This document shows, piece after piece, positions 45,509-55,080 of a DNA stretch of 64,000 bases. The notes under the pieces are model-generated. The model worked only from the letters and a program-made list of their open reading frames with translations. It did no database searches and was not told the DNA's origin. Position numbers and translations under genes: made by a program. Every line of letters starts with the position of its first letter. Position 1 is the first letter of the stretch. This DNA comes from Phorcus lineatus (taxonomy: Eukaryota; Mollusca; Gastropoda; Trochida; Trochidae), in contig OV121093.1 of assembly GCA_921293015.1 (NCBI GenBank), forward strand, positions 28,158,622 to 28,222,621, written 5' to 3'.

Positions 45509-47125
45509 ATGGAGTTTTACATGTTATTCTCTGTGTGGATCATTGTTTCTTTGCTGTCTGGTGTCAAGAGTAATGAAGACATTGAGCAGCTTAATGACAG
45601 AGTGGATATTATCGAAAGTACGACTGATATTCTGTCAGAAAGATTTGCTGCATTTCAAAACAAGATGTTGAGTGATAAAGCTGATATCATGAACAATCAG
45701 GAAAAAAACATTCTCAAGATCAAGACTGGTCTAAAGAAGACCATACGGCGATACATCACTGAGTCCCTGTCCGATATACTGAGAGACGAGTCTGTAGAAG
45801 ACTTGATCCAGTCTCGTGTTCTCTCCGAGGTGGGGCATCTCAAACGTGCAAACCATCAGATGAAGAGAGAACTTCATCAGATGAGGACATCCCTCGTACG
45901 AGTTGAGGAGGACAACAAGGTGTATAGAGATGGTCTCCAGAGAGGTGAGCGACAACACATTGAAATGCCCCAAATTCTTGTAAAATCTGAACTCTTAACA
46001 TCTGAATTAGCACGTCATGATCGACAAATCAGAGAACTTAATCACGAACTTAGAAACACGAAGGATTCATGTCGACTGCCATCTAAAGCTATCAATAAAG
46101 AAATAAATCAACTACGTGATTTGTCTACATTACTGAAATCAGAAAATCTGACAAACAAGCTTGCAAGATATGATCGTCAAATAAATGAACTCAATCTAAC
46201 TCTAAGAATACAAAGTGATTCATGTAAATCAAGGAATTCTACAATCAATAAGGAACCTGATTCAACGTTAAATAAAAGACAAACAACTTCAGTGTCCCCG
46301 ACTACTACTGCTGCTGTACCTAGAGCAATAACAACATCTAAACCAAGCACGGAGAGACCTCGGATCCTTTTAGTTCCAGTAAATAGAGGTGACCATTTTC
46401 AGATGCAACAGTTCAACATCAACACAAACTCTTTTGACAAATATCCTCATCTGTCTCTTAAGTATTGTTTGTCTGCACTCTATATTTCCAAAATAAACTC
46501 TTTGTTGATTAGTCTTAGCAACCCCAGCAGGATCATCATCTCAGAAATGAGCACTTCTAAAAATAAAACAATAAAATACAATGCTTATACAATAGGAATG
46601 GCAGCTGATGAGGAAAGGGGAATTGTATTCCTCACAACATATAATTCTACTACATCAATCAGAAGAATGACATTACACGGTGAAAACTTAACAACCTTAG
46701 TGGACTTAGATTATGGTATGTTTATTGGTACTATAGCGATAAACCCAACAATAAATACTATATATGTTGGTCATTATGTTAAACTGGTCAAAGTATTCTA
46801 TGATGGAACTGGTTTGAAGACACTTGACACTGGTTCTGGCATCTACGGAGTAACTCTGGACATCACCAAGGGTCTCCTGTACTACAACAAGGGGAATAAG
46901 CTGATGAAAATGTCATTGTCTTCAGAGATTACTAGTGAAGTGACACAGTTTAACTTTTATATTTGGAATCTGATTTTCTACCAGAATAAAGTGTATTACT
47001 CGAGCATGAGAGAATCCCCCGGTGTACTGGGAGTAGTGGATGTAGAACATAACGGTGTGTCTAGAACACTTCAGACAGTGAATGTGTCTGGTGTGACACA
47101 TTACTCCATTTGTTTGATTCCGTAA
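45509..47125 (+). CDS. Secreted coiled-coil plus beta-propeller protein, 538 aa
   Basis: An intact intronless gene of unknown function. Residues 1-21 form a signal peptide (FYMLFSVWIIVSLLSGV). Residues of about 22-250 are a charged, heptad-rich coiled coil containing an internal repeat (LTSELARHDRQIRELN at 163-178 and LTNKLARYDRQINELN at 214-229), each copy ending in a cysteine (188 and 239) that could bond partner chains. Residues of about 259-285 are a Thr/Ser/Pro linker, a likely O-glycosylated spacer. About 290-538 form propeller repeats of YWTD/LDLR-B style: MAADEERGIVFLTT, RRMTLHGENLTTLVDL, FYDGTGLKTLDTG and VTLDITKGLLYYN. There is no membrane anchor after the signal. The layout resembles extracellular oligomeric adhesion or recognition proteins, which is inference only. 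Its paralogue at 20577 is frameshifted. The ATG choice is fixed by the signal peptide and by conservation with that paralogue. Confidence 0.8.
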   Translation: MEFYMLFSVWIIVSLLSGVKSNEDIEQLNDRVDIIESTTDILSERFAAFQNKMLSDKADIMNNQEKNILKIKTGLKKTIRRYITESLSDILRDESVEDLIQSRVLSEVGHLKRANHQMKRELHQMRTSLVRVEEDNKVYRDGLQRGERQHIEMPQILVKSELLTSELARHDRQIRELNHELRNTKDSCRLPSKAINKEINQLRDLSTLLKSENLTNKLARYDRQINELNLTLRIQSDSCKSRNSTINKEPDSTLNKRQTTSVSPTTTAAVPRAITTSKPSTERPRILLVPVNRGDHFQMQQFNINTNSFDKYPHLSLKYCLSALYISKINSLLISLSNPSRIIISEMSTSKNKTIKYNAYTIGMAADEERGIVFLTTYNSTTSIRRMTLHGENLTTLVDLDYGMFIGTIAINPTINTIYVGHYVKLVKVFYDGTGLKTLDTGSGIYGVTLDITKGLLYYNKGNKLMKMSLSSEITSEVTQFNFYIWNLIFYQNKVYYSSMRESPGVLGVVDVEHNGVSRTLQTVNVSGVTHYSICLIP

Positions 47126-47480
47126 CTACAATCAACATGGTTGAACTGATGTTCTCTTTGTATTATTTTGTCTATTATTACTATTATGTTAAAATCTGTA
47201 TTAATAATCTATAATTTGTGATCACTAAAATAACGATAACACAAAATTCACAGTTCAGAAGCAACATGTGTCATCTTGAATTCATTGTTCAAGTAATCAA
47301 AGTAATGAAGGGATTTTAGAACCATATTACTTCTCTCGTAAATACATATCTAAAGATTTATGTTTGTTGTATTTTCATTTGTATTTATTTTTACGTGAAA
47401 CGAGTGTTGAAAGTTCAATAATTATCTTTCACATTGTAACAATGCATTTACGTATTCATGTTGTGATAAACATTGAAATT
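47126..47480 (+). repeat. Duplicated 3' flank of the 538-aa gene
   Basis: Matches 22192-22540. Similarity ends near 47480, marking the downstream edge of the block A/C duplication. Confidence 0.65.
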
Positions 47481-47939
47481 AATTAGTTAGTATTGGTTTA
47501 CAGACTTTAAACTTAAAGGGTGCTTGTTAGGGCTTGCACGGCACATAATAGATGTATATAGTTTTAACTGTATTTAGAATTAACTAGATTTAGTTATCTG
47601 GGTCCCTGATAGCATCCGAACAACTATAATGTAAATTTGTGACTAATTAGCCTTCTGACAATTGGTAATCACTTTATAGGTCACTGTTGTGGAGAGGATA
47701 GCCTAGGCAGATAGATTTCGAATCTCGGTAGAGTCAATATTTTGAAACTTTTATTCCTCGGAACACAGTCGATTTTAATCACCCAAAATTTTGGTCTTGT
47801 GACAGGCAGGCCCTTGAAGATTCGATTCTGCAAATCTTAGACTGTAATTATACTTTAGGAATTGTTATCAATATTGTTATTTTTCACTTGGTCTATTTGT
47901 GAAGTAATAAACATTACAATTATCTTTTATGAGAAATCT
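47481..47939. other. No gene recognised
   Basis: AT-rich. A TTTCGAATCTC string near 47727 looks slightly B-box-like, but no A box is placed correctly. Confidence 0.4.
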
Positions 47940-48260
47940 ACAAAACTGTAGTCACCAACCGTTTGCGGACAAGAAGTAAGAAGCATGCGCTGCACGTGCT
48001 GCAAAACTGAAATGCCGGTGTATAAGCCTCAGATGAATCTTAAAGAAGTTATAGAGGGAACGTCACTGTAGGAGTATAAAGAGTTTCAAGTACACAAATT
48101 GGCATGACTATCGTTGTAATCGTACTGCACAATACTTTCAAAAAATTTATGTAAATAGTTTATTGTTTCAGGATTTCAATTATTTGACGTTTGTTTAGAG
48201 TGCATCATGATAGATAAGATGATTTAGCATTGCTGATTAAAAAAGAAAAATTGCCAATTC
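47940..48260 (+). repeat. Duplicated segment shared with 30881-31960
   Basis: TAGTCACCAACCGTTTGCGGACAAGAAG and the following CATGCGCTGCACGTGC parallel 30895-30945. ACTGAAATGCCGGTGTATAAGCC parallels 31738. GCATTGCTGATTAAAAAAG parallels about 31960. It lacks the 31310-31640 insert. Confidence 0.65.
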
Positions 48261-48737
48261 AGACACATATTCATTTACAATATGCAGTTGTTACCATTCA
48301 ACTCTATTGTTCTCTTAAGGTCGGTAACTAAGTTGCTCATCGTGTAAGGCACGTGTTCAGGTGGTAGGTTAAATGAATACAGGTGTTCAACTAACTTACC
48401 TACCTGTAATCAAGTTCAAAGTTTTTATTATTTGTTTCTCCAAGTGAAGATCAATCGTAAAATAACTTAACCTAGAATAACTTTGACACGAATATGTGTA
48501 TTTTGTAAATGTTTGATTTCATTCCCTTCTTTAAATCTTGTTTGGACCTATAAGAAAGTCTTTTAGAAGTCTGTTCATGGTTACCATTTCGTCATTGAAG
48601 CCAAATGCTGATTTAAAGTGTTTAGACGTTTCAAGATCGACAGTTTTATTTTATATGATTTGTTATTCTTGCTTGAAACGTTGCTCCTTCACTTAACACG
48701 CAGAAACTGATATCCATAGTTCATTATTGCTTTAACT
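48261..48737. repeat. Duplicated segment up to the LINE insertion site
   Basis: 48465-48737 matches about 34755-35065 (GAAGTCTGTTCATGGTTACC, TTGTTATTCTTGCTTGAAA). 48261-48464 has no recognised match apart from a small inverted repeat at about 48360-48412 (CAGGTGGTAGGTTA against TAACTTACCTACCTG). The coding region of the 329-aa gene, which lies to the left of the matching segment in the other copy, is absent here. Confidence 0.65.
48725..48737. repeat. Target-site duplication, 5' side of LINE 2
   Basis: TATTGCTTTAACT, identical to 53154-53166. The single-copy equivalent in the paralogue is near 35066-35078 (ATCGATATAACT), diverged. Confidence 0.85.
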
Positions 48738-49592
48738 GTGGGTGGTGTGCGTCTCTGTTTGAGACTCGCTACGCTGGCATTCACGTTATTGGCTGTTGCT
48801 GGAGATGTTGAGACAAATCCAGGCCCGCCGAAGAAAAATTCAGATTCTACTCAGATACAAACACGTCTCTCAACAAAAAATATACCCGGTGAGGTGGTCA
48901 CAGATGATGCTCCAACACTTGGCGACCTCGCTAAAACGCTGACTTCTATCCAGGCACAACTTACTTCCCTTGACCGGAAGCTGGAGTTGTTTACCATCGA
49001 CTACAGCAACAAACTGTCGTCGCTCGAAGATGAAAACACAACTCTTAAGTCGCAGATCCAGGCCATGGATAGAAAGGTGGACAACATGGAGGCACAATCT
49101 CGACGCAATAATCTGTTGATACACGGAATAAGCGACAAAAGAGGTGAGAATTGGGAGGAAACAGAAATAAAAGTTCGCCAATTTCTACGAGATGAACTTT
49201 CCCTTGAATCAGCGGAAACTGTTGGAATAGAGAGAGCTCACAGGCTACACTCTAAGAATGGTAAACGACCGATAATCGTGCGATTCTCTCTGTACAAGGA
49301 GAGGAGTAAAATCCTCGATACAGCAAGGAAAACTCTGAAAGGTAACACCCTGTACAGGGTTGCAGAAGATTTTACGGAGAGAGTAAGGATCATACGCTCA
49401 AAACTATTCCCATTCATGAAAACTGCAAGAGAAGATGGTAACGTTGCATTTATGAAATATGATAAACTGATAATTGACGGTGCAGTTTATGTTTATGAAG
49501 AGGCAACTAATGAGATCAAACAAATCGGACAACGAAAGCACTGGGAAAGTACAAAGACACCAACAATCAGCTCTCCAGAACAAATCACCTAG
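48738..49592 (+). CDS. LINE ORF1 protein with N-terminal 2A peptide
   Basis: A frame of 284 codons. A hydrophobic leader (RLATLAFTLLAVA) runs directly into GDVETNPGP (48801-48827), the D(V/I)ExNPGP consensus of 2A ribosome-skipping peptides; the bond skipped would be Gly29-Pro30, releasing a 29-residue leader. Then follow a coiled coil (about residues 60-120), an L1-ORF1-like RNA-binding region (RRNNLLIHGI, RAHRLHSKNGKRPIIVRF) and a basic C-terminus. The frame opens with GTG directly at the insertion boundary, so the true start codon is probably lost by 5' truncation. It ends at TAG 49590-49592, with the endonuclease continuing in the same frame. Confidence 0.8.
   Translation: MGGVRLCLRLATLAFTLLAVAGDVETNPGPPKKNSDSTQIQTRLSTKNIPGEVVTDDAPTLGDLAKTLTSIQAQLTSLDRKLELFTIDYSNKLSSLEDENTTLKSQIQAMDRKVDNMEAQSRRNNLLIHGISDKRGENWEETEIKVRQFLRDELSLESAETVGIERAHRLHSKNGKRPIIVRFSLYKERSKILDTARKTLKGNTLYRVAEDFTERVRIIRSKLFPFMKTAREDGNVAFMKYDKLIIDGAVYVYEEATNEIKQIGQRKHWESTKTPTISSPEQIT
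48801..48827 (+). other. 2A ribosome-skipping motif
   Basis: GDVETNPGP, a perfect match to the conserved 2A core, preceded by a hydrophobic stretch. In other marine invertebrate LINEs and in some sea-urchin proteins, N-terminal 2As can double as signal-like sequences. The leader here is also signal-like. Confidence 0.85.
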
Positions 49593-52500
49593 GACACTGG
49601 CCGAGGCCCCAATTTCTCAGAGAAACATAATGTCTCATGTACTCAAACTAGTCTGACACAAATATGCACATGGAACGTCCATGGTCTACTCTCAAAGCTC
49701 CTTTTTCCAGACTTCATTAAATTTTGTTCCCAGTTTGATATATTTTGTCTTATTGAGACTTGGCATATAGAGTCAATAGATTTAAATGCTGTGTTTACAG
49801 ATTATATATGTTTTGTATGTAATCCAATTAAGTTATCAAAATATGGTAGGCAATCTGGTGGTATTATTGTTTGTGTGAAAAACTATTTAGCATCATCATT
49901 TATGAGAGTCTATGAACATTGGGAAAATTGCGTGTTTCTTAAAGTCCTTAACTGTGCTAGTATAAATGATAAACATATTTTCCTTGGATTTTTTTATGTC
50001 CATCCTCACAAATCATCGTTCTATAGTGATGCAGAAGAAAATGGAATAGACAAGATTGAGAAAAAATTACTTCAGATAAATAATGATTTTAGTGACGCTT
50101 CAATGTTTATACTAAGTGGTGACTTTAATGCAAGAACTGGCAACCTTGTGGATTATATCATCGATGACGACCCAGAATACTTACCTCTACCGGATGACTA
50201 TAATACAGATACATTCAGTATTCAAAGAAAATCATGTGATTCGGAAATCAACAATTATGGAAACTATTTAGTGGAGCTATGTAAATTGTTTAATATTCAT
50301 ATCATAAATGGTCGTACAAATTCTGACTCACCCAGCAAGCTCACATTTATCTCACATGTTGGATGTAGCGTAGTTGATTATTTCCTTGTGTCGAGCTCAC
50401 TGTTTCATAAGGTGTTCGATTTGAAGATATGTGCTCGTGTTGAATCTGATCACATGCCAGTTGTGTGCACTTTATCTGCAGTGTTCAATGACCCACCGAC
50501 ACCCAACAGTAACATAAATCTAACAGTAGTTCCAAGATACAGGCTGCCAGAACCAACATCATCTAGCTATAAGGAACTACTGCGATCACCGAATGCATTG
50601 GATGATTTTCTTACAGTGCTTCAGTCTGATATTAATGCTGCTGTCTCAAAACTAAATGAACTTTTAATTTCATGTGCTTGTGATGCTGGTGGATCTTGTG
50701 TTTCATCAATTAAAACTACTAAAAATCAGCCACCTTGGTTCGATAGGGAATGTGCTGAAGCTAAAAGGAATAAATATCAAACTCTTAATCTTTGCAGAAG
50801 ATACAAATGTAAAGAAAATCTTGATAAATATGTGGAAACAAAAACTCGATTTAAGAAACTCTGTGCTATGAAAAAAAGCAATTGGGAAAAATGTTTAGCA
50901 GAGGAATTATGCCAAGCTGCTAAATATGGTGACTGTAAAGCATTTTGGAACAGTTTAAAGAGTTCATTGAAGAATAGAAATACAAGTTGTCCAATATCAG
51001 CAGATAACCTGCAGAAATATTTTAAGGAACTTTTAAACCCAGTTAAACAGGGAATAGTTGAAGATTTTGATCAACATGTTTCTGAATTCATAACTACCCA
51101 CCATTGTGACGAGTGTGTGGATGCTTCGGGAATTGACCAACTGTTGACAAATAACATTTCTGAATTTGAAATTATTGATGCAATTAAGAAACTTAAAACT
51201 GGTAAATCCCCAGGGGAAGATGGAATACCTCCTGAATTTTTCAAGATTGGTCAATCATCATTAATCGCTTTTCTAAAGCCTCTATTTAACTCAATATTAG
51301 ACTCTGGAATATTCCCTGATTCCTGGAACTCTGCTCTTATAATCCCTTTATTTAAGTCAGGATGTGCGACTGACCCAAACAACTATCGTGGTATATCACT
51401 TCTGAATGTAGCAGGGAAAATATTCACATCAATATTGGATAAGCGTCTCCGTGCGTGGATAGAACTAAATGATATTTTAACAGAAGCACAAGCTGGGTTC
51501 AGGCCCGGTTATGCTACTACAGACAACATATTTACTCTACAGACTTTATGTTCTAAGTATCTATCAAAGCCAAAAGGGCGTTTCTATTGTGCCTTTATAG
51601 ATTTTAAAAAGGCTTTCGACTATGTTGACAGGGCTAAACTTCTGTATATGCTACTTAAATCAGGATGTCATGGTAAATTGTATAATCTTCTTCATAACAT
51701 GTATCTGTCTGTAAAATCTTGTGTAAAAGTTGGTAAATATAAAACTGATATGTTTTCAACAAGTTTTGAGCCCAATCTTGTTCATCTTTTTTATTAATGA
51801 ACTTGCTACAGAAATCTGTAAAGTTTGTAAACATGGTGTCTTCTTATCACAAGATATTGACGATATTCTGATGTTACTTTTCGCTGATGATGTTAATATG
51901 TTTTCATATAGTATAATTGGGTTACAACAACAACTAAATGTTTTACATAAATTTTGCATTAAATGGGGGTTGAGTGTAAATATTGAGAAAACGAATATTA
52001 TTGTATTCAGAAATGGAGGTGTGTTAAAAAAGGATGAAATATGGTATTATGGAAATACAAGACTTAAAATTGTTACATATTATAAATATTTGGGATTAAT
52101 ATTCTCCTCCAGACTTAATTGGTCAGTAGCTTGTAAAAGCTTAGCTTCTCAAGCCTCTAAGGCTGCAAAATCTGTTTATAAATTATTTAAAAAGAATCCT
52201 TTTATTTCCTTCAAAACAGCATGTACCATTTTCGACTGTAAGATACTACCAATTCTTTTATATGGCTCAGAAATTTGGGGTATTAAATATTTTCATTGCA
52301 TAGAAAAAGTACATGCAACATATTTTAAATATTTTTTAAATTTGGGAAAATATGCATCTAACAAGGCTGTATTAGGGGAAATTGGTCGTTGTAATTTATT
52401 TGTTCAAAGTAGATTAAGAGTTGTTAAGTATTGGTTGAAATTATTAAAAATGGATTCATATAGATACCCTAGGCAAAGTTATCTTTTTTCAAAGTTGCAA

Positions 52501-53091
52501 GATGATATTGGGAGGAAAAATTGGGCATCAGAAGTTAGACAACTGCTTTTTTCGACTGGATTTTCTTTTGTATGGATCTTGCAAGAGGTTGGCAATGAAA
52601 ATGAGTTTTTATTTCTCTTTAAGCAACGCCTTCAAGATATTTGTTACCAGGAATGGTCCATGTCAATTAATAATTCAAGGTATCTAGAACACTACTCTTG
52701 TCATAAATCTTTGTTAGAACCCGAGTTTTATATTATGAATTTAGAAGATAAATCTTTAAGACGGGCACTATGTAAATTTAGAATTAGTTTACATGATTTT
52801 AGAATCAGTTCCCTACGACAAACAAATGGTGTATTAATAGATGATAAGTTAAGTTTTTGCAGAAATTGTAACTCGGGCAATATTGAAGATGAATTTCATG
52901 TATTGTTTGTATGTTCAATGTATTCCCATTTGAGAAGCAGATATTTATCTTTTGTATTACTACCAGTTAGAGATAAACAAATTTTGTCACATCTGTTAAA
53001 TTCTAAAAATACTGATGTAATTAAATCTCTTGCAATCTACTTAAAACATGTATTCCTTGTAAGAAATGTCACCGCCACATGTACCACTTAA
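49593..53091 (+). pseudogene. LINE ORF2: endonuclease-reverse transcriptase with small deletion
   Basis: The endonuclease starts right after ORF1 in the same frame: ICTWNVHGLLSKL (about 49662), LIETW, SGDFNARTG (about 50116) and ESDHMPVV (about 50440). The RT has TGKSPGEDGIPPEF, NYRGISLLN, QAGFRPGY, the catalytic CAFIDFKKAFDYVD (about 51590) and LLFADDVNMF (about 51880). A zinc-knuckle-like CRNCNSGNIEDEFH follows. At about 51765 the frame changes, and the conserved GxxQGxx box expected before LSPILF is missing, about eight codons, with TTTT on the junction; this breaks the protein. No ATG lies between the ORF1 stop and the endonuclease start, so an intact relative probably makes ORF2 by stop readthrough or reinitiation. 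Confidence 0.85.
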
Positions 53092-53153
53092 TACTTCAAC
53101 TGTACTTGTACTATAGGCCTTTAGGTCTGAAATACTGAATAAACAAATCTGAA

Positions 53154-53166
53154 TATTGCTTTAACT
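53154..53166. repeat. Target-site duplication, 3' side of LINE 2
   Basis: TATTGCTTTAACT, a perfect copy of 48725-48737. It is followed by AAACGATCTCTGTC, which in the empty paralogue (about 35079) follows the target sequence directly. Confidence 0.85.
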
Positions 53167-53690
53167 AAACGATCTCTGTCAATCAAAAATGTTTTGACTG
53201 TTACTGGATATTTTGATGTTTCATAAGTACAATATTTTACATAAAAACCTGCCAAAATGTTGATGCTGTATAAGAACCTTATTGATTATAAAATACCTTC
53301 GAAAATGTATTACAGAAGGAATTCGAACCTTATTCAATATTGAAATGATGAGCAGTGTCTTACAGGGAGGAGAGTATAGTATATAGTAGCGACCCCTTAG
53401 CTACACCTCGCACATGTGCTACAGCACTAGCAACACTTTGATGTGCAAGCAAACTTAAAATCTAATAAAACATCGAACAAGTTTTATTTACTTTTTTTAA
53501 TAAACAAGTGACAATTCCCGAAACCAATTTCACGATATTATATCCTTTTATGTAGTGGCGATATTGCTTGATACACAATCTCTATTTTCACAGACACATG
53601 TAACATCTTTGTGTGTGCATATTACATGCGTTAATCTCTGATTTACGTGATAATTGATTGAAATATTTATACGAAGCCTTCCCTCTAAAT
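53167..53690. repeat. Duplicated segment, continuation after LINE 2
   Basis: Matches 35079-35660, including TTGATGCTGTATAAGA, the tRNA-like SINE head (53315-53412) and GCATATTACATGCGTTAA. Several short deletions distinguish it, for example the loss of about 40 bases around 53515-53530. Confidence 0.75.
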
Positions 53691-53884
53691 GTATCTAAAC
53701 TAAAATAGGATTCTTCTCCTAATATGACATGTGTTGGGGAAATCAAATTCCATATTAAAGCATGCACAAGGGAAGTTGATGAGAAAATATAGAAAATGTT
53801 TTGTGAATTAACGATAAACAATGTACATATCTGTCGTATTAAGTTACATTAAGTTTTATTTGAAATCGGTCATGGTACCCTTAA
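53691..53884. other. Bridge where the paralogue has a 3-kb insertion
   Basis: About 190 bases separate the parts matching 35660 and 38705. In the other copy about 3 kb (foldback, AGACGTCT arrays, exon candidates) lies between them. No gene. Confidence 0.5.
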
Positions 53885-54440
53885 AAAAGACCGACAATCA
53901 AAATTGTATTGAAATTGAACGATACAATATCGAGTCTCGCAGCACTAATTTACAAATAAAGGGTCTGAAAATTGAAATGTCTTCTTGCATTAAGAGCACT
54001 AATTTCCTATTCATGTGGGAGGGGGTGCAAAGTTTTGATATTAGGCATTTATATATTGAAACAAATGTTCCTCGAGAAAAGATTTTCGTCTACGTGTCTG
54101 ATATTACTATTTCTTATTCGAATCTAATAATAGTCTTGGCGGGTACCTAACAGCACGTGCATATCGTGCATAGCGAGGATCTTGTGACTTTTTCGTCAAC
54201 ATAGTTCTTTCTGCACGCATACCTCGTGCAATACATTTCGAAGTAAACATACATTTCGAGTTGACACTTTGCACTGACTAACCTGCCCGCTTTGTCGGCA
54301 GAACTCGGCACGTGTTGCTCGCTTTTCTTGAGCTACCTTGAAGCCCACTTTCCTGTGCAAGGAGTTGTTTTGGTACAAACGCGGTGCTATCGTTGCCTGA
54401 GTAACTATTGAGTAAGGACGCAATGCTATATATAAGAATT
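53885..54440 (+). repeat. Segmental duplicate of 38705-39215
   Basis: Same order of strings as its partner, including GCACGTGCATATCGTGCATAG and the CACGTG module (54250-54335). The 109-codon plus frame 53821-54150 is not conserved in the partner, so it is not called a gene. Confidence 0.75.
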
Positions 54441-54609
54441 ATACCTCTAGGTCCTAACGGCACAAAAAGCAGTTTAAGAGCTTTGACTAGATACGGTATG
54501 ATTTTCTAATAATAATTATTAATCACAGTGACATGAGTCGGTTTCTGTAGATTGTGTATTACCTTTGCTCCCATTCGAATATAACAAATGATACATCATA
54601 CAATTGCAT

Positions 54610-55080
54610 TAACATGTGTTTATCTCTTGTTGTGAATACATGTACGTGAGATAAAGTTACAGCTAGGTTTTGTATACAGTAGGCAACCTTCGGCATTTAT
54701 CAACGTCATCTACTGAAAGGTCATTTTGACATTGGCGCCCTCCCACCAGTGTCTACCAACTTTTACAGTAGATAACGTAGAACAGTTATATGTGGACTCA
54801 ACTTTGCATCCCTATCAACATTGTCATTTTATAAGACGTCTATTAATGTGCGTTATCAATCTGACCAAATTACGCCAAACGACCGAGATTCGGACACCAC
54901 CCGAGGTCGCCCGGATTCCGGACACTGTTTACTAGTAGCTGACTCAGCAATACGTGCGCCTCCTGCACTCTGTTTGTTTTAAAATGTATCTTCCCAGTGT
55001 GCTTTTAATTAATTTATTTTGATAAACATTGAAGTTTTGTTAATATTTCTAATTGAAGTAAATGTTGACTCTTACATTGT
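54610..55080 (+). repeat. Segmental duplicate of 41451-41645 and 29832-30143
   Basis: Begins with a single diverged copy of the 65-bp unit expanded at 41256-41515, then CAGTAGGCAACCTTCGG, then TATGTGGACTCAACTT and the 300-base unit seen at 29832-30143. The junction ties together units that are scattered elsewhere and suggests their original order. Confidence 0.75.

Larger units (their letters stand above)
48738..53153 (+). mobile_element. 2A-bearing non-LTR retrotransposon
   Basis: An APE-type LINE of 4.4 kb flanked by perfect 13-bp target-site duplications. Order: ORF1 with a 2A peptide (48738-49592), a single in-frame TAG, then endonuclease and reverse transcriptase (to 53091), and a 3' end with CTGAAATACTGAATAAA and no long poly-A. 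The first base after the duplication already lies in the ORF1 frame and there is no ATG before the 2A, so the copy is probably slightly 5' truncated. 2A peptides are known in animal LINEs of the CR1/L2/Crack/Rex1 assemblage; the exact clade here cannot be set by eye. A small deletion in ORF2 near 51765 disables it. Confidence 0.85.

Noticed and set aside
47680..47740. tRNA-like or SINE head near GATTTCGAATCTC
   Set aside because: There is only a weak B-box likeness and no correctly spaced A box.
53821..54150. 109-codon plus-strand frame
   Set aside because: The duplicated partner at 38705-38920 does not keep the frame, so coding constraint is unlikely.
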